This document shows, one piece after another, positions 45,029-54,408 of a DNA stretch of 64,000 nt. Source of the stretch: Ghiorsea bivora. Its GTDB lineage: Bacteria > Pseudomonadota > Zetaproteobacteria > Mariprofundales > Mariprofundaceae. A model generated the notes under the pieces. That model worked only from the letters and a program-made list of their open reading frames with translations, made no database searches and was not told where the DNA came from. A program made the translations under genes and the position numbers. Location of the stretch: positions 1-64,000 of the forward strand of contig NZ_JQLW01000010.1 in the NCBI RefSeq assembly GCF_000744415.1. Direction: 5' to 3'. Within the stretch, counting starts at the first letter, position 1; each line of letters begins with the position of its first letter.

Positions 45029-47632
45029 TTAACTCACAGTGATAGCTGGCTGTACATCTTTCGTTTGTGCTTCAAGCACATCGTATACCGACAAAGCCTG
45101 CTTTAATTCTTTAGCCAATTGCGTGCTATCTTTTTTCGAAAGCACTTGGTCAAACAACGTTTTGGCTTGTTGCTCATCAATACTTTGCTGTGCTGTTAAC
45201 GCAACCACTGGCACATCAGACAAGTGCGCTTGCATTTTTACCCATTTACCCAACTCATATCCATTCATAATCGGCATTTCAATATCGGTTAAAATAAAGT
45301 CTGGTGTGTAATCTTCCAAGAGTTTACAAGCTTGGGTACCATCCGCTGCCGTACGCACCACAAAACCCAAGGATTCAATAATAGGTGTAACCATTTGCCG
45401 GAAGAACTGTGAATCCTCAACAAACAATACCGACTTCTTGGCTTGGTCATGCGTGGGAACAAACCAGTTTGGATCTGCTCTTTGCACCACTTCAAAAACA
45501 TCAACCACTTCGGTTGCAATGCCTTCAATCACAGTTGTACCTAATAAAAGCGGTGTATCTGAAATTTGCTTAATTTCAAAACTTACTTCTAAAATATCCA
45601 CCACTTGATCAACCTGCAAACACATACGTTTTCCATTGTCAGCTAAGATAAGGCAATACTCATCTTCACCCGTAGATACGGCAGGTTTTTTCCCTAACAT
45701 TTCACCCCAACGCAGCACTCGAACCACATCACCACGGTATTGTAAGACCTCACCCGAAGCCGTTTTTTCAATGCGTGATGCTTCAAAATACTCCAAACGC
45801 TCAATTAAAGTCATTGGAATCACAAAACGCTGCTCACCTTGGGTAAATACCAATGCATGTTGCCGTTCTTCTGCCAGCCCATCATCATGCTCACCCATAT
45901 AATCAATCGCTTCGGCAGGCGCGCTTTCAAGTTGAATCATGGATGCCAAACCATTGCAATCAAAAATTGGAATCACCGTACCGTCACCCAAAATACTACA
46001 GCCACCATAAAAATTCAGATGTTGAAAATGAATACCCAACGGTTTGACCACAATTTCTTCGGCACCAAGAATTTCATCCACCAAAATCCCATACGTTCTA
46101 TCACCAATATCAGCCACGACGATAGAGCCTGATAAAGTTGTATCACTGGCATCAGATAAACCCAAAGCTTCATTTAAACGTAACACGGGTAAAAGTTTCC
46201 CACGTAAACGATAAAAAACTTGCCCTGCAATCACCCGCCAATCATCTGAATCTTTGGGTGCGCTTAATAACTCTTGCACACTCATCTGAGGAATTGCAAA
46301 CCGTTTATCTTCACAAACCACAATCATGGCTGAAATAATTGCCAAGGTAAGCGGAATACGAATCCGAAGTGTAGTGCCTTTACCAAGCTCACTATCAATA
46401 TCTACGCTTCCACCAACGCGCTCAATTTCAGTGCGTACCACATCCATACCCACGCCTCGCCCTGAAAAATTAGTCACCTTCTCTGCGGTGGAAAGACCTG
46501 CATTAAAAATAAGCTGTAAAGCAGCTTTGTCAGTCATATTGGCTGCTTGCTCTGCATTGATCACACCCATATGCATCGCTTTGTCCTTGATGCGTTGTGC
46601 ATCAATGCCACCGCCATCATCATGAATCGTAATCACAATAAACCCTGATTCTTGTACCGCTGAAAGCTTAAGTATACCCGTTGCTTGTTTTTCAGCCGCT
46701 AACCTAACCTTGGGCGATTCAATACCATGGTCACAGCTATTACGGATAATATGAGTGAGTGGGTCTTTAAGCGCATTTAATATGGTTCTATCCAGCTCGG
46801 TATCTTCACCTTCCATCACCACTTTAATTTTTTTATCTAACTGCTTACCAATATCACGAACAATACGTGGCACACTGCTCCAAATAGTTTGAATGGGCTG
46901 CATCCGTGTACGCAATAACTGCTCTTGTAACTGCTCAGTAATTTGATCCACATCACGACCAATACGCACAAATTCCATAGAGCCAGAGGCTTGAATCATC
47001 TGCACCAGACTATTCCGAGTTAACACCAGCTCACCAACTTGGTTCATCAACTCGTCTAGCAATTCAATATCCACACGAATACTTTCATGGCTTACAGGTC
47101 GTTTTTGTTTGGTTTTACTCACACCTTTTTCTTGCGATGTCGTTTGCACGGCTTTGCTTTCTAGTGTTTTGTTTTGTACTGCGGGAGGCGTTGCCACAGT
47201 TTCCGTAGACTCTTGCGTACTGCTTTGCACCGTTTCATTACTTTTTTTGGTTTCCAATTTTGGCGCTTTCGTTGGCTTTTCTTTGCTTCCACTTTCAGTG
47301 TGTACGGACACACTTACTTCTACATCCTCACCCGATTCCACACGCGCCCTAGCCATACCCAAGATTTTCAAGGCATCCGCAGGCGTCAAAGGCTCAAGGT
47401 TACGTAAAGTTGCAAAACCAGCCTCAATCAAACTCGAAGCCGTCGTCAGGTTGTTGGCAATCATGGCTGCAATCACCGCATCTTCAAAACCTTGCAACCA
47501 TGTCAAAGGCTCAGCTTTATTGTCTTGTTCTTGCGCAACCTGAACATTTTCAGCTTCCATTGGTGCTTGCCCATGATCATCGCCTCCCTGTTGACCTTCC
47601 CCCCGCTGACCTCCCCCCCTCTTGACCTTCAT
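45029..47632 (-). CDS. cheA: Hybrid CheA histidine kinase, main part (P3-P5, second CheW-like domain, receiver), separated from its P1 by a frameshift
   Basis: The 867-codon frame begins inside the G-rich linker and has no credible start. In order it has a helical hairpin domain (about 42-100), P3 dimerisation helices (about 185-240, LLDELMNQVGELVLTRN), the ATPase (HIIRNSCDHGIES, GRGVGMDVV), a CheW-like P5 (435-570), a second CheW-like domain (590-730), and a receiver (745-860, VLFVEDSQFFR, phospho-acceptor ILTDIEMPIMNG). The kinase needs the P1 histidine encoded by the upstream frame. The two frames overlap by 56 bp and would be one 1,000-residue protein if a single G were removed from the run of seven at 47613-47619. 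Confidence 0.85.
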   Translation of the reverse strand: MKVKRGGGQRGEGQQGGDDHGQAPMEAENVQVAQEQDNKAEPLTWLQGFEDAVIAAMIANNLTTASSLIEAGFATLRNLEPLTPADALKILGMARARVESGEDVEVSVSVHTESGSKEKPTKAPKLETKKSNETVQSSTQESTETVATPPAVQNKTLESKAVQTTSQEKGVSKTKQKRPVSHESIRVDIELLDELMNQVGELVLTRNSLVQMIQASGSMEFVRIGRDVDQITEQLQEQLLRTRMQPIQTIWSSVPRIVRDIGKQLDKKIKVVMEGEDTELDRTILNALKDPLTHIIRNSCDHGIESPKVRLAAEKQATGILKLSAVQESGFIVITIHDDGGGIDAQRIKDKAMHMGVINAEQAANMTDKAALQLIFNAGLSTAEKVTNFSGRGVGMDVVRTEIERVGGSVDIDSELGKGTTLRIRIPLTLAIISAMIVVCEDKRFAIPQMSVQELLSAPKDSDDWRVIAGQVFYRLRGKLLPVLRLNEALGLSDASDTTLSGSIVVADIGDRTYGILVDEILGAEEIVVKPLGIHFQHLNFYGGCSILGDGTVIPIFDCNGLASMIQLESAPAEAIDYMGEHDDGLAEERQHALVFTQGEQRFVIPMTLIERLEYFEASRIEKTASGEVLQYRGDVVRVLRWGEMLGKKPAVSTGEDEYCLILADNGKRMCLQVDQVVDILEVSFEIKQISDTPLLLGTTVIEGIATEVVDVFEVVQRADPNWFVPTHDQAKKSVLFVEDSQFFRQMVTPIIESLGFVVRTAADGTQACKLLEDYTPDFILTDIEMPIMNGYELGKWVKMQAHLSDVPVVALTAQQSIDEQQAKTLFDQVLSKKDSTQLAKELKQALSVYDVLEAQTKDVQPAITVS

Positions 47633-48029
47633 CCAAACCCATCACCTTTTTCTCACATGCTTGTAAACGCTCAATCAAGTCATCATGATCTAAAACGGGT
47701 TCTTGCCCTGTTTCTTCTAAACCTGTGAGCACATCCTTAATTGCATCTGCGCACTCCAAAAGTAAGGATACAATATCTTCATCCACATGATACTTAAGCT
47801 CTCGAATACGGCTTAATAGATTCTCACCTGCATGGGCTACTTTTTCCAACCTGCTTAAGTTGAGAAAACCACAGCTACCTTTCACCGTATGAATGGCACG
47901 AAAGATAGAGTCCAAAAGCTCTGAATCATCAGGGGAAGCTTCCAAATCCATGAGCTGCTGCTCAATGGATTCTAGGCTTTCATTGCTTTCTGTTAAAAAT
48001 TCACCTAAGAGTTCTTCATCCATGTCCAT
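47577..48029 (-). CDS. cheA: CheA P1 (Hpt) domain, 5' part of the split cheA
   Basis: The 150-residue frame holds the CheA histidine phosphotransfer domain with the phospho-acceptor H47 in IFRAIHTVKGSCGFL. Residues 1-130 are the helical bundle. The last 20 (EGGRSAGGRSTGRR) come from reading the wrong frame after the G7 run. In the alternative frame the same DNA reads GGGQRGEGQQGGDDHGQ and joins the rest of CheA. As read, it makes an isolated Hpt protein that could be phosphorylated in trans by the separate kinase part. Confidence 0.8.
   Translation of the reverse strand: MDMDEELLGEFLTESNESLESIEQQLMDLEASPDDSELLDSIFRAIHTVKGSCGFLNLSRLEKVAHAGENLLSRIRELKYHVDEDIVSLLLECADAIKDVLTGLEETGQEPVLDHDDLIERLQACEKKVMGLDEGQEGGRSAGGRSTGRR
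47613..47619 (-). repeat. Run of seven G (minus strand) at the cheA frame break
   Basis: The minus strand reads CAAGAGGGGGGGAGGTCA. A second, six-base run lies at 47599-47604. Six instead of seven G would fuse the two cheA frames without any stop. Runs of this kind mutate by slippage and are a usual basis of phase variation, and also a frequent place for sequencing errors. Confidence 0.75.
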
Positions 48030-48065
48030 TCTCCTACATTTGTACGACGCAACACTTGCAGTGCC

Positions 48066-48440
48066 TTAAAAAAGCATGCCACCGACTGTTTCAATTAAAG
48101 CTTCAGGCTGAAAAGGTTTAACCAACCATGCTGAAATACCTGAGTTGTGCCCAATAGCTTTTTTATCTTCGCCAGATTCCGTCGTTAACATCACGATTGG
48201 TGTGTGTGCATAAGCCTCTGTTTCTCTCAACTTTTGAATCATGGTTAACCCATCCATATTGGGCATGTTTAAATCGGTTAGAATCAAATCAAAAGGTGTT
48301 TCAGCTTGTATTGCTTTATCCAAACCTTCTTGTCCATCTTTGGCTTCTTCCACACCAAAATCAACAGACATCAGTGTTCGTTTCACTGTAATTCTTACCA
48401 TTGCCGAGTCTTCAACAATTAAAATCCGTGGACCACTCAT
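48066..48440 (-). CDS. cheY: Chemotaxis response regulator CheY
   Basis: The 124-residue single receiver domain has the acidic pair in ILIVEDSAMVR, phospho-acceptor D in LILTDLNMPNMDG, the threonine in IVMLTTESGE and lysine in WLVKPFQPE. When phosphorylated it would bind the flagellar switch or, in this operon, another output. Its ATG overlaps the stop of the channel gene upstream (ATGA), so the two proteins are made in coupled fashion. Confidence 0.93.
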   Translation of the reverse strand: MSGPRILIVEDSAMVRITVKRTLMSVDFGVEEAKDGQEGLDKAIQAETPFDLILTDLNMPNMDGLTMIQKLRETEAYAHTPIVMLTTESGEDKKAIGHNSGISAWLVKPFQPEALIETVGGMLF

Positions 48441-51400
48441 AACTCACCTCTCAATACAATTCGCTCTTCTTCCATCACATAACGTTTGGCAACTTCTTCT
48501 TCCCAAGCTGCTTTTTCTGTAGCTTCAGGCTGTGCATCTGCCCATTCACTCAAACATGATTTCACATTGTTCAGACGTTGGTTTACCCGATCGATATTTT
48601 GTAAATCGGTCAGTGCTTCCATCAGCTTGGCTTCCACTTCAGGAGCTACACCCATTTCCAAAATATCCATGAGTTTTACCAAACCCTCTTCACTGCTTGT
48701 TGCCAATAGCTCCACTGAGCCTTGCACTTGTTTTTCCAATACCCGCAACAAACGTTTATCTACCTGCTTAGGCCAAATTGATTCACGCATCACTTCTCCT
48801 TCAACAGCCATATCAACCACTGCAACGGATTGTATGTCTTGGTTTTCTTCTTTAATCACTTCATCACTTGGAGCCGCTTCACACGTTTCTTCTTCTCTTA
48901 CTACTTCCTCTTGGGCTTCAACTGGTGTGTTGGTAGCAACAACCGTTTCTTCTGTGTTGAGCGTTAATGTTTGCTCAGCTTCGTTTTCGTCATTATTCAA
49001 CACACCACGACGACAAAATAAAAATGAAGCCGTTTGATAGGGCGCATCCATTTCCATCACAGGTGAGCCCGCCAACAACTGCATATTACCCACATGCCCT
49101 GAATGCAAAGGAAACACATGATCCAAAGCATGAAACAAACTTTTTGCATCTGTATCCTTATCATGTTTCAAATATGCCATCAGCATCCAACCACGGCGCA
49201 GTGCTTCCCGATAAACCGACTCCCAACTGGGTTGTTTCCCACCCTCAAGCAAGTGTATCGCTTCTACATCTTCCACCAACACAGCATCACCAAGCATATT
49301 GTCCATAAAGTCATAAGCATACTTATCTTCAACAGCTTCCTCAGGGTATTGCATCTTTCTTGCTTGTGTAAGCAATTGCCTTGCCATAAACACATCATGG
49401 AACGCATCAGGCGAGCCAACCCGCACATCCAAAAGTGGGTAGCGCTGACCAGCATTAACCAAACTTTCAATATTTTCTGCCATACGCGGCAAGACCATCA
49501 GTTTGGGTGGTGTCCACCATTTCACTTGTTCTTTGCGTGCAGAGAGCATGGATGCCACTTCATGCAACCAAAGCTCCAACATCGAATCCTCATTACCCTC
49601 TTCCCCACTTTCAGGGTAAAACATGATAACTTTACAACCGCGAAGTTGTTTGCTTAATACTTCGGTATCCAAACCATCCCATGCATGAACCGACACATTT
49701 AAGGTGCATGATATGTTTTCTTTCACATGTTCTTCAACACTTCGCAAAGCACGCATTTGTGCTGTTAACAATGTTTCATCATGGGTACTAAAAACATGGC
49801 ATGTTAGCTTATGATGTCGCTCTGCCATCTCTTCAATCATGGCTGGCAAACCAGGGTGCCAACCCAAAAACATCATGGATAAATCCCAAGTTTCTGGCCA
49901 AGTAAAGGTTTGCAATTGATTTTCATGAGGCATAAGCCCTAAATCAAAGCTTTGCTCTAAAATACCCGACCATAAAATTCTATCTCTGCCCAAAGCAATG
50001 ATGCCTTCAAAAGCTTCATCTTTTTTGTGTTTGACCAAATCACTGAACAAAATAAATATTCCATCATGTCGCCGTGCTGCCAACACATTCAGCCCCAAAC
50101 CAAAACAATTGGTTAACCAAGGTTCGAGCAACAGTTGTTCATTTTCAAATTTAATTGCAGCACCCGCACTGCTGGTTACAATCTCAAACTGCCACGACAT
50201 GCTGTATAAACCTGTTTCCCCCGACACCACATCAAACATATGAATACCCAACTCTGGCATATGGCTGCAATGATGCATTTGATACAACATACGGGCGCGA
50301 ATCGAAGATGAGTCCACCACATGCATTGCCAATGAATGTTCATAAACTTGGGATAAACTTAAGGGTAACCGACTGTCTGTAACCACCAACCCATCGGTAT
50401 CCAACTCACGTGCCAAATGGTGAATATCCGCAACCTTGGCTGTATCTGGCTCATGCTGTTTCTGCATGAATACAATAAATTGAGTAATACCTGTAAGTTT
50501 AAAATGTTCAATCAAAGCGCGACTTCCCGTTTGCACCTCGCGCACACTTAACCAACTACCCACTTGTGCCGCACCATCCACCACTTTATCATGAAAAATC
50601 CACACTGAAGGAAAAGAATAACGCAACCTTGCCGCCAGTTGTCCAAGCTTGTGTAAAATGGGCATAGCCTGTTCATTGTATCCCATAAACAATAAGTGTT
50701 CACGCGCTGAAAGTGGGCTATTGGCAAGCTCGTCTAACATATATTTCATCACATTCGAGCCAAGGCTGACCACCAAAGCAAAGAAAAACACACCTGAAAG
50801 CACCAAAACAACTGTCAAACCCGTTAACCAAGGTGTAAATGCCACCGTGGGTGCAGCGCCAGGGTCTATCATCAAACGAAAGACAAATAACAACACCTGA
50901 AACGGCGCATAATCCCCAGCATTCACATCACCATCGTCATTAATATCAATATGCGGATAAAAATACCAAATGGCAATAAAACCTATAATCATGAATGCCA
51001 TAAACATGGCTGCCAACATGCTGCCTTCACGGCGAATTTCAGGTCTAGCCACTACTTTTTTCACGGCAAGCCAAATATTACCCAAGGGATTGAGCATAAT
51101 AAGGAAACGAACGAGGCGTAACAAAACCCAAGTGCTACTTAATTCAGGTACAATACCCATCAAAGCAATAGCAGCAAACATATCAGGGGCGATAAAAAAG
51201 ACTTCCCACCGTCTGCGTTTTCCAGCGGATAAAACGCGGTATAAAGAATACCAGCGATAACTGGTTTCAATCAACAAAATCATGCCAATATACAAACCAA
51301 TACTAGACACCGCCCAAGCAAGAGCTGCAAGCCCCACCATCACCAAAGAAAATGGCAATGAAAACACCAAAGTATCAAAGGTTAAAAAGCGGAAAATACG

Positions 51401-52036
51401 CAACATCCGTAACATATACATGCCACGGAATAGCCTTGCGATACGCAAATAAATGCCCTGCTCCAACAAACCTGCTGGCATCAACAACGAGGCATACATA
51501 CTGATAGTCGCTAAGCCATCAAAAAAGAGAAAAAACAGCTCCATTTTGTTGCGATAGCCACTTTCCTTTTGCAGCCAAAAGCGAAGCACCCACTCCACTG
51601 TAAAAAAGATCGCCAGCGGTGCCATAACAAACCAATAGCGCTCAAACACGCATAAACCCAAAGCAATCATGACAATAACAGCATAACGGGGATGCGAAAA
51701 GACACGTTCGCCCAATAATAACCATTCACGTTTGGAATGAGGACCCGATAAACGCGCCATCCACTCTGATGACCACGATGAACTGCGATGGTTTAAGTTG
51801 GAACTTTCAACATCATTTTTTGTAACAGACGATGTTTCAACACTAACTTGATTTCGTGAACCTTCATTCACTACTGCATTCACATCAGCTATAACCTGCT
51901 CAGCTTTGGCTTGTTGAACATCTTCAGCTTCAAATTTTATTGTTTTCTCAGCCACCTGAATACTCTTACAACTTGCCATCGATAACGTAGGTTTCACCAC
52001 TGTATTTAACAGTGCCGTAACTGGTGGTGTTGTCAA
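48437..52036 (-). CDS. CASTOR/POLLUX-like voltage-sensor channel with RCK-like part and CheZ-like C-terminal tail
   Basis: The 1199-residue protein has a polar N-terminus (1-100) and membrane helices from about 113. An S4-like helix has arginine at every third position (R198, R201, R204, R210, R213, R216). A second set of helices precedes the pore. An EF-hand loop (D364-D375) precedes the pore helix (FRLMIDPGAAP). The final membrane helix leads into an RCK-like part (LLFMGYNEQAMPILHKLG) of about 550 residues. A disordered acidic linker and a helical tail (about 1081-1199) follow. The tail has LQNIDRVNQRL, in which D1149 and Q1153 match the D-x-x-x-Q of CheZ. It lies between the MCP gene and cheY. 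Channel similarity is to plant CASTOR/POLLUX-type proteins. Confidence 0.65.
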   Translation of the reverse strand: MTTPPVTALLNTVVKPTLSMASCKSIQVAEKTIKFEAEDVQQAKAEQVIADVNAVVNEGSRNQVSVETSSVTKNDVESSNLNHRSSSWSSEWMARLSGPHSKREWLLLGERVFSHPRYAVIVMIALGLCVFERYWFVMAPLAIFFTVEWVLRFWLQKESGYRNKMELFFLFFDGLATISMYASLLMPAGLLEQGIYLRIARLFRGMYMLRMLRIFRFLTFDTLVFSLPFSLVMVGLAALAWAVSSIGLYIGMILLIETSYRWYSLYRVLSAGKRRRWEVFFIAPDMFAAIALMGIVPELSSTWVLLRLVRFLIMLNPLGNIWLAVKKVVARPEIRREGSMLAAMFMAFMIIGFIAIWYFYPHIDINDDGDVNAGDYAPFQVLLFVFRLMIDPGAAPTVAFTPWLTGLTVVLVLSGVFFFALVVSLGSNVMKYMLDELANSPLSAREHLLFMGYNEQAMPILHKLGQLAARLRYSFPSVWIFHDKVVDGAAQVGSWLSVREVQTGSRALIEHFKLTGITQFIVFMQKQHEPDTAKVADIHHLARELDTDGLVVTDSRLPLSLSQVYEHSLAMHVVDSSSIRARMLYQMHHCSHMPELGIHMFDVVSGETGLYSMSWQFEIVTSSAGAAIKFENEQLLLEPWLTNCFGLGLNVLAARRHDGIFILFSDLVKHKKDEAFEGIIALGRDRILWSGILEQSFDLGLMPHENQLQTFTWPETWDLSMMFLGWHPGLPAMIEEMAERHHKLTCHVFSTHDETLLTAQMRALRSVEEHVKENISCTLNVSVHAWDGLDTEVLSKQLRGCKVIMFYPESGEEGNEDSMLELWLHEVASMLSARKEQVKWWTPPKLMVLPRMAENIESLVNAGQRYPLLDVRVGSPDAFHDVFMARQLLTQARKMQYPEEAVEDKYAYDFMDNMLGDAVLVEDVEAIHLLEGGKQPSWESVYREALRRGWMLMAYLKHDKDTDAKSLFHALDHVFPLHSGHVGNMQLLAGSPVMEMDAPYQTASFLFCRRGVLNNDENEAEQTLTLNTEETVVATNTPVEAQEEVVREEETCEAAPSDEVIKEENQDIQSVAVVDMAVEGEVMRESIWPKQVDKRLLRVLEKQVQGSVELLATSSEEGLVKLMDILEMGVAPEVEAKLMEALTDLQNIDRVNQRLNNVKSCLSEWADAQPEATEKAAWEEEVAKRYVMEEERIVLRGEL
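50912..50947 (-). other. EF-hand-like calcium-binding loop in the channel protein
   Basis: These 36 bases encode DINDDGDVNAGD (residues 364-375). Positions 1, 3, 5, 7, 9 and 12 are D, N, D, D, N and D with glycine at position 6, a canonical EF-hand/dockerin loop. It lies between the helix SMLAAMFMAFMIIGFIAIW and the pore helix, so it should face the periplasm. Confidence 0.7.
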
Positions 52037-52083
52037 AACAACACCAACAAAAGGCTCTAGTTTGTCGTCTGCGCAACACCTGT

Positions 52084-54333
52084 CTAACGGTTGCGCAAGC
52101 TGGCTAAAAAATCAGTCACACGAGCCGATAAAGACTCTCCTTTTTGTCGAATTAATGACGATACACTTTTTACTTCACTGGCTGATCTACCCGTATCTTC
52201 AGCTGCTTGTCGCACATCCGAAATGGCAGTCGTCACCCGCACTGTTGCATCGGATGCATGGTGAACACTCTGTGCAATATCTTGTGTTGCTCTGCTCTGC
52301 TCACTGGCTGCCATAGCGATAGCTTCATTGATAGTATTCATTTTTTGAATGGTTTGACCAATCTTTTCAATTGCCGTTGCCGCCCCTTGGCTTTCCTGTT
52401 GAATCGCTGTTATTTGCAAGGAAATCTGTTCAGTTGCTTTGGCAGTTTGATTTGCAAGTTCTTTCACTTCTCCTGCCACTACAGCAAAACCACGCCCTGC
52501 ATCACCTGCTCTAGCAGCTTCAATGCTTGCATTAAGTGCAAGTAAATTGGTTTGTTCTGCAATATCTGTAATTACACCCACAACTTCACCAATTTCTTGC
52601 GATGCTACAGATAGTTTAGCGACGGTTTTATTGGTCGTTTCTGCTTCAGACACAGCTTGTGACGACATATCCACAGCACCTTGTACCTGCTGTGTGATTT
52701 CAGAAATCGAAGAGGAAAGCTCCTCTGTTGCTGATGCCACATTGGCAACATTATGATTCGCCTCTTCAGCACCAGCAGACACACTGGTTGCTTGCCCTAA
52801 AGATTGCTCAGCCATCGCTGAAAGCGTTTCGGATGATGATTGCATTTGTGTTGCTGCAGCGATTAATTCATCCACTGTTGCCCCAATATTAGTCTCAAAA
52901 TCTTTGGCCAGTTGCACAGCATGGGTTACATCATTCCAAGATACCAAAATAGATACCCAGTCACCATCAATATTCTTAATCGTATGTGCACTAAATTCAA
53001 TGGTTCGATCAGCAATTTCAAACGATGCAGACATCGGAAATGACTGTTCATTTTTGAGAACTTGACGCTGATGTGATGGTTTTTCATGAAAGATATCGAT
53101 GTTTTTACCTACCAATTCTGAAGCAGCACATGGCAATGCACCTTCAATACCCTGAAACAATGCAAGCGCCGCTGGGTTCATATAACTAATCACCAATGAA
53201 TCCTTATCCGCAAGCATCATGGCTTGTGGTGAAGACTCCACAACTTGCTTTAACATATTGCTTTCCACAGATTGTTTTTGGAACTTTCTCAGTGAATCTA
53301 ACAGCTCACTTATTGCTCCCTTCATTGGATATGATACCTCGCGAATTTCTCCCCGCTCCAATACATCCATAGCTTCTGCAACCTTATTTAACGGTGTTGT
53401 AATGGTTTTACCAATCCTAACAATTAAAAGAGTAATCAATACAATAGCAATGGTTAAGATTCCCCAAAACTGATACTTTTGAGATGTTTGTCGAGCAGCC
53501 TGCTCTTCATATAATTTATCAAGATAAGATTGGAACCCTTGGTCTAATAACTTTATTTCCGCACTAAGCTCAGTTTGGTAAATTTTCTCCAGTTCTGTTT
53601 CAACTTGAATCAAACTTAAAAGTTTTTCAGCATAACTTTCAAATGACTTTTCGTATTCCCCCATATCTCTTTCTATATTATGTTTCACTTGCATGCTTAA
53701 GTTTGATTGTCGTAGCAGGGTCTTAAATCTTTGTACTTCTTTGTGAAACTTGTCCACATATTTGGGTTGCTGGCGCAGCATAAAGTCTTTTTCATGCCGT
53801 CTTAACATGAGCATAGAAACCATAAGATTATTTTTGTTGTATTTTTTCAGGTTTGCCTCAACATTATGTACAGCTTTCCGCAACTGACCGGTAAGCCCAT
53901 CATTTTTATTCAAACCTAATTTTTCACGCTCAACCGCAGCTTGCTCAAAAATACTATCAAACTTCTGCATAGCTTGCTGTAAATTGACCGTCTCTTGATT
54001 TAACGCAGTGGTCGGAAGACCATGAACCAATGTTTGAATATCCTTATCATTATCTGCTGAATACGCTAGCCATGCTTCTTTCCCTTGTTTATCTTTATAT
54101 TTTAAATACCGAGCAGCTGATTCAAATTCAACAAAAACATTTCCCAACAACCTACCTAGTACACCTTGTAGATGCATGGCATCGGTTACTCTAACCGTGA
54201 CCTCACGCACTTGATTACTTGAACTATTGTGAACTGCACCCGCCACCAACATACCAATAACAGCAACTGTACCAATCAAACGTAAACGTCCGACAATTGT
54301 AAGTTCTGCAAACCATGTTTTGATATTAACCAT
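52084..54333 (-). CDS. Methyl-accepting chemotaxis protein with PAS domain
   Basis: I start at the ATG 54333, eight bases after GGAG; the frame is open to 54348 at a GTG. The 749-residue receptor has a membrane helix ([15 protein letters not shown]), a helical periplasmic domain of about 270 residues, and a second helix ([17 protein letters not shown]). A HAMP-like region ([17 protein letters not shown]) and a PAS domain (about 380-490, [14 protein letters not shown]) follow. The signalling hairpin tip has [20 protein letters not shown]. It is first in the chemotaxis operon and presumably its dedicated receptor. The gene to its left starts 48 bp away. Confidence 0.92.
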   Translation of the reverse strand: MVNIKTWFAELTIVGRLRLIGTVAVIGMLVAGAVHNSSSNQVREVTVRVTDAMHLQGVLGRLLGNVFVEFESAARYLKYKDKQGKEAWLAYSADNDKDIQTLVHGLPTTALNQETVNLQQAMQKFDSIFEQAAVEREKLGLNKNDGLTGQLRKAVHNVEANLKKYNKNNLMVSMLMLRRHEKDFMLRQQPKYVDKFHKEVQRFKTLLRQSNLSMQVKHNIERDMGEYEKSFESYAEKLLSLIQVETELEKIYQTELSAEIKLLDQGFQSYLDKLYEEQAARQTSQKYQFWGILTIAIVLITLLIVRIGKTITTPLNKVAEAMDVLERGEIREVSYPMKGAISELLDSLRKFQKQSVESNMLKQVVESSPQAMMLADKDSLVISYMNPAALALFQGIEGALPCAASELVGKNIDIFHEKPSHQRQVLKNEQSFPMSASFEIADRTIEFSAHTIKNIDGDWVSILVSWNDVTHAVQLAKDFETNIGATVDELIAAATQMQSSSETLSAMAEQSLGQATSVSAGAEEANHNVANVASATEELSSSISEITQQVQGAVDMSSQAVSEAETTNKTVAKLSVASQEIGEVVGVITDIAEQTNLLALNASIEAARAGDAGRGFAVVAGEVKELANQTAKATEQISLQITAIQQESQGAATAIEKIGQTIQKMNTINEAIAMAASEQSRATQDIAQSVHHASDATVRVTTAISDVRQAAEDTGRSASEVKSVSSLIRQKGESLSARVTDFLASLRNR

Positions 54334-54408
54334 TCTCAACTCCAACACTGAGCTTATTTTTCTAAAAGTTTTACAATTTAAAGCAAAAGCAATGCCATTT
54401 CTTTTGCT

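Noticed and set aside
47109-47543. 144-codon plus-strand frame opposite cheA
   Set aside because: Ser/Val/Cys-rich shadow of cheA, no ribosome-binding site, no recognisable domain.
48437-52036. A simple KefC/TrkA-type potassium transporter
   Set aside because: The arginine-ladder helix, the pore sequence and the very long cytoplasmic part fit CASTOR/POLLUX-like channels better than Trk/Kef proteins.
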